From: Streptococcus suis 10581
GTDB taxonomy: Bacteria; Bacillota; Bacilli; Lactobacillales; Streptococcaceae
DNA length: 64,000 nt
Direction: 5' to 3'
Assembly: GCA_000440235.1 (NCBI GenBank)
Contig: ALKQ01000002.1
Coordinates: 37,767 to 101,766, forward strand
Of this stretch, positions 63,409 to 64,000 are shown piece by piece. Below the pieces are notes generated by a model that was not told the origin of the DNA, searched no databases, and saw only the letters and a list, made by a program, of their open reading frames with translations. Each line of letters begins with the position of its first letter. Position 1 is the stretch's first letter. The position numbers were made by a program, and so were the translations under genes.

Positions 63409-63951
63409 TTATTGTGGTAAATCGAATTTTACAATAGCTGGTTTCATGTCTGTACTAAACTGGAATCCTGGTTCAACCTCTAACTCAGCAGCTCCCTCTT
63501 CATTAACTGCAAAAGCAGTCGTCGCTCCTTCAATACTTCGACCCGGTGCGATTGTTTCGAGAATGGTACCAACTGGATAACTTTCTGTCACTTTGTTGTT
63601 GATATATAGGTCCATATCTTCACCGACAACGTAATCTTCACCGACAACGTAATCTTCATCAGTCAAGTTTGTCACATTATAAGTTACTAAAAGTACCTTA
63701 TTAGCAACAATATCACTTACTGTATTCCGTTCGTCAGTCCATGCAATATTCGTAATTGTAATTTCCGCTACATCTTTAAAAACAATGGTATCTCCCACCT
63801 TATAGCTTGTATCGGATGCTTGTTCAGAGCTTGACTGGGCAACACTACTAGAAGCATCGGTAGTTTCTTTTTTACTTGGTTCTGTAGTTGAACATGCAGC
63901 AAGGGTTAGCACCGATAAAGCAGTTAGTGCTAGGAATGTAATTTTTTTCAT
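63409..63951 (-). CDS. Lipoprotein with DUF4352/DUF5067-like domain
   Basis: A 180-residue surface lipoprotein: signal peptide and lipobox LAAC (Cys about 19), a Ser/Thr-rich linker, then an immunoglobulin-like beta domain (VGDTIVFKDVAEITITNIAW ... LLVTYNVTNLTDEDYVV). Function unknown; the DUF4352 group is common among Gram-positive lipoproteins. A perfect 18-base tandem duplication (63621-63656) adds a second DYVVGE unit. ATG 63951 has GGAGG upstream; a frame four codons longer is rejected. Confidence 0.83.
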   Translation of the reverse strand: MKKITFLALTALSVLTLAACSTTEPSKKETTDASSSVAQSSSEQASDTSYKVGDTIVFKDVAEITITNIAWTDERNTVSDIVANKVLLVTYNVTNLTDEDYVVGEDYVVGEDMDLYINNKVTESYPVGTILETIAPGRSIEGATTAFAVNEEGAAELEVEPGFQFSTDMKPAIVKFDLPQ

Positions 63952-63979
63952 ATAATCCTCCAAAAAATTTTACAATTCC

Positions 63980-64000
63980 ATTATATATATATATATATAT
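63980..64000 (-). repeat. TA dinucleotide tract at the lipoprotein promoter
   Basis: At least nine TA units run off the window end. The minus-strand -10 hexamer TATAAT (63980-63985) forms the downstream end of the tract, so the rest of the tract lies in or near the -35/-10 spacer. Confidence 0.7.

Overview
The window is a piece of a low-GC Gram-positive chromosome, almost certainly a Streptococcus close to S. suis. The housekeeping gene content and order (purR, yhaM, rmuC, thiN, rpe, rsgA ... ksgA, rnmV, tatD; rnpA-yidC-jag with rpmH), the strong AGGAGG ribosome sites, an LPXTG surface protein and an Rgg regulator beside a short hydrophobic peptide gene all point there. The species is inferred from recall of gene content; no search was run.

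Region by region: 0-10 kb is a conserved core (penicillin-binding protein cut by the window edge, flavin reductase, pseudouridine synthase, purR, and a minus-strand series yhaM/rmuC/thiN/rpe/rsgA). 10-26 kb is an accessory zone interrupting the core between rsgA and ksgA and continuing between ksgA and rnmV. It holds a proline-rich LPXTG protein, a serine recombinase with two 28-bp palindromic sites between them, tRNA-Leu, a RelBE-like module, a two-subunit ABC exporter downstream of an Rgg regulator, a divergent 31-residue hydrophobic peptide gene, an MITE-like element, and an LTA-synthase-like gene with a membrane partner. After ksgA come YefM-YoeB, an unlisted type I toxin/antisense RNA pair, a Nudix protein and a further RelBE-like pair. 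26-33 kb returns to core genes (rnmV, tatD, rpmH, jag, yidC, rnpA, argH, argG). 33-36 kb holds Nudix and S-methylmethionine salvage genes. 36.3-39.6 kb is an AT-rich insert with a three-gene ABC-2 transporter bounded by two copies of the 3' end of gltX. 39.6-50.7 kb has gltX, an MFS permease, a LytTR regulator with a LiaF-like membrane protein, carbonic anhydrase, radA, dut and an S41-type protease. 51.3-54.1 kb is a plus-strand trio of flavin reductases and a formate/nitrite-type channel; a broken copy of an ABC-transporter 3' end lies on its left and the intact gene on its right. 54-64 kb carries a MarR-regulated heterodimeric ABC exporter, gpsA, galU, a rhomboid protease, a folate enzyme, two diaminopimelate-pathway genes and a lipoprotein whose promoter sits in a TA dinucleotide tract.

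The most notable unlabelled systems are: (i) a candidate DNA-inversion switch between the LPXTG gene and the serine recombinase; (ii) a candidate Rgg/short-peptide quorum-sensing circuit coupled to an ABC exporter; (iii) a convergent type I toxin-antitoxin locus with a leader ORF; (iv) the gltX-bounded island lacking an integrase. Starts were moved from the longest reading frame wherever a ribosome site or family length argued for it; these choices are stated per gene.
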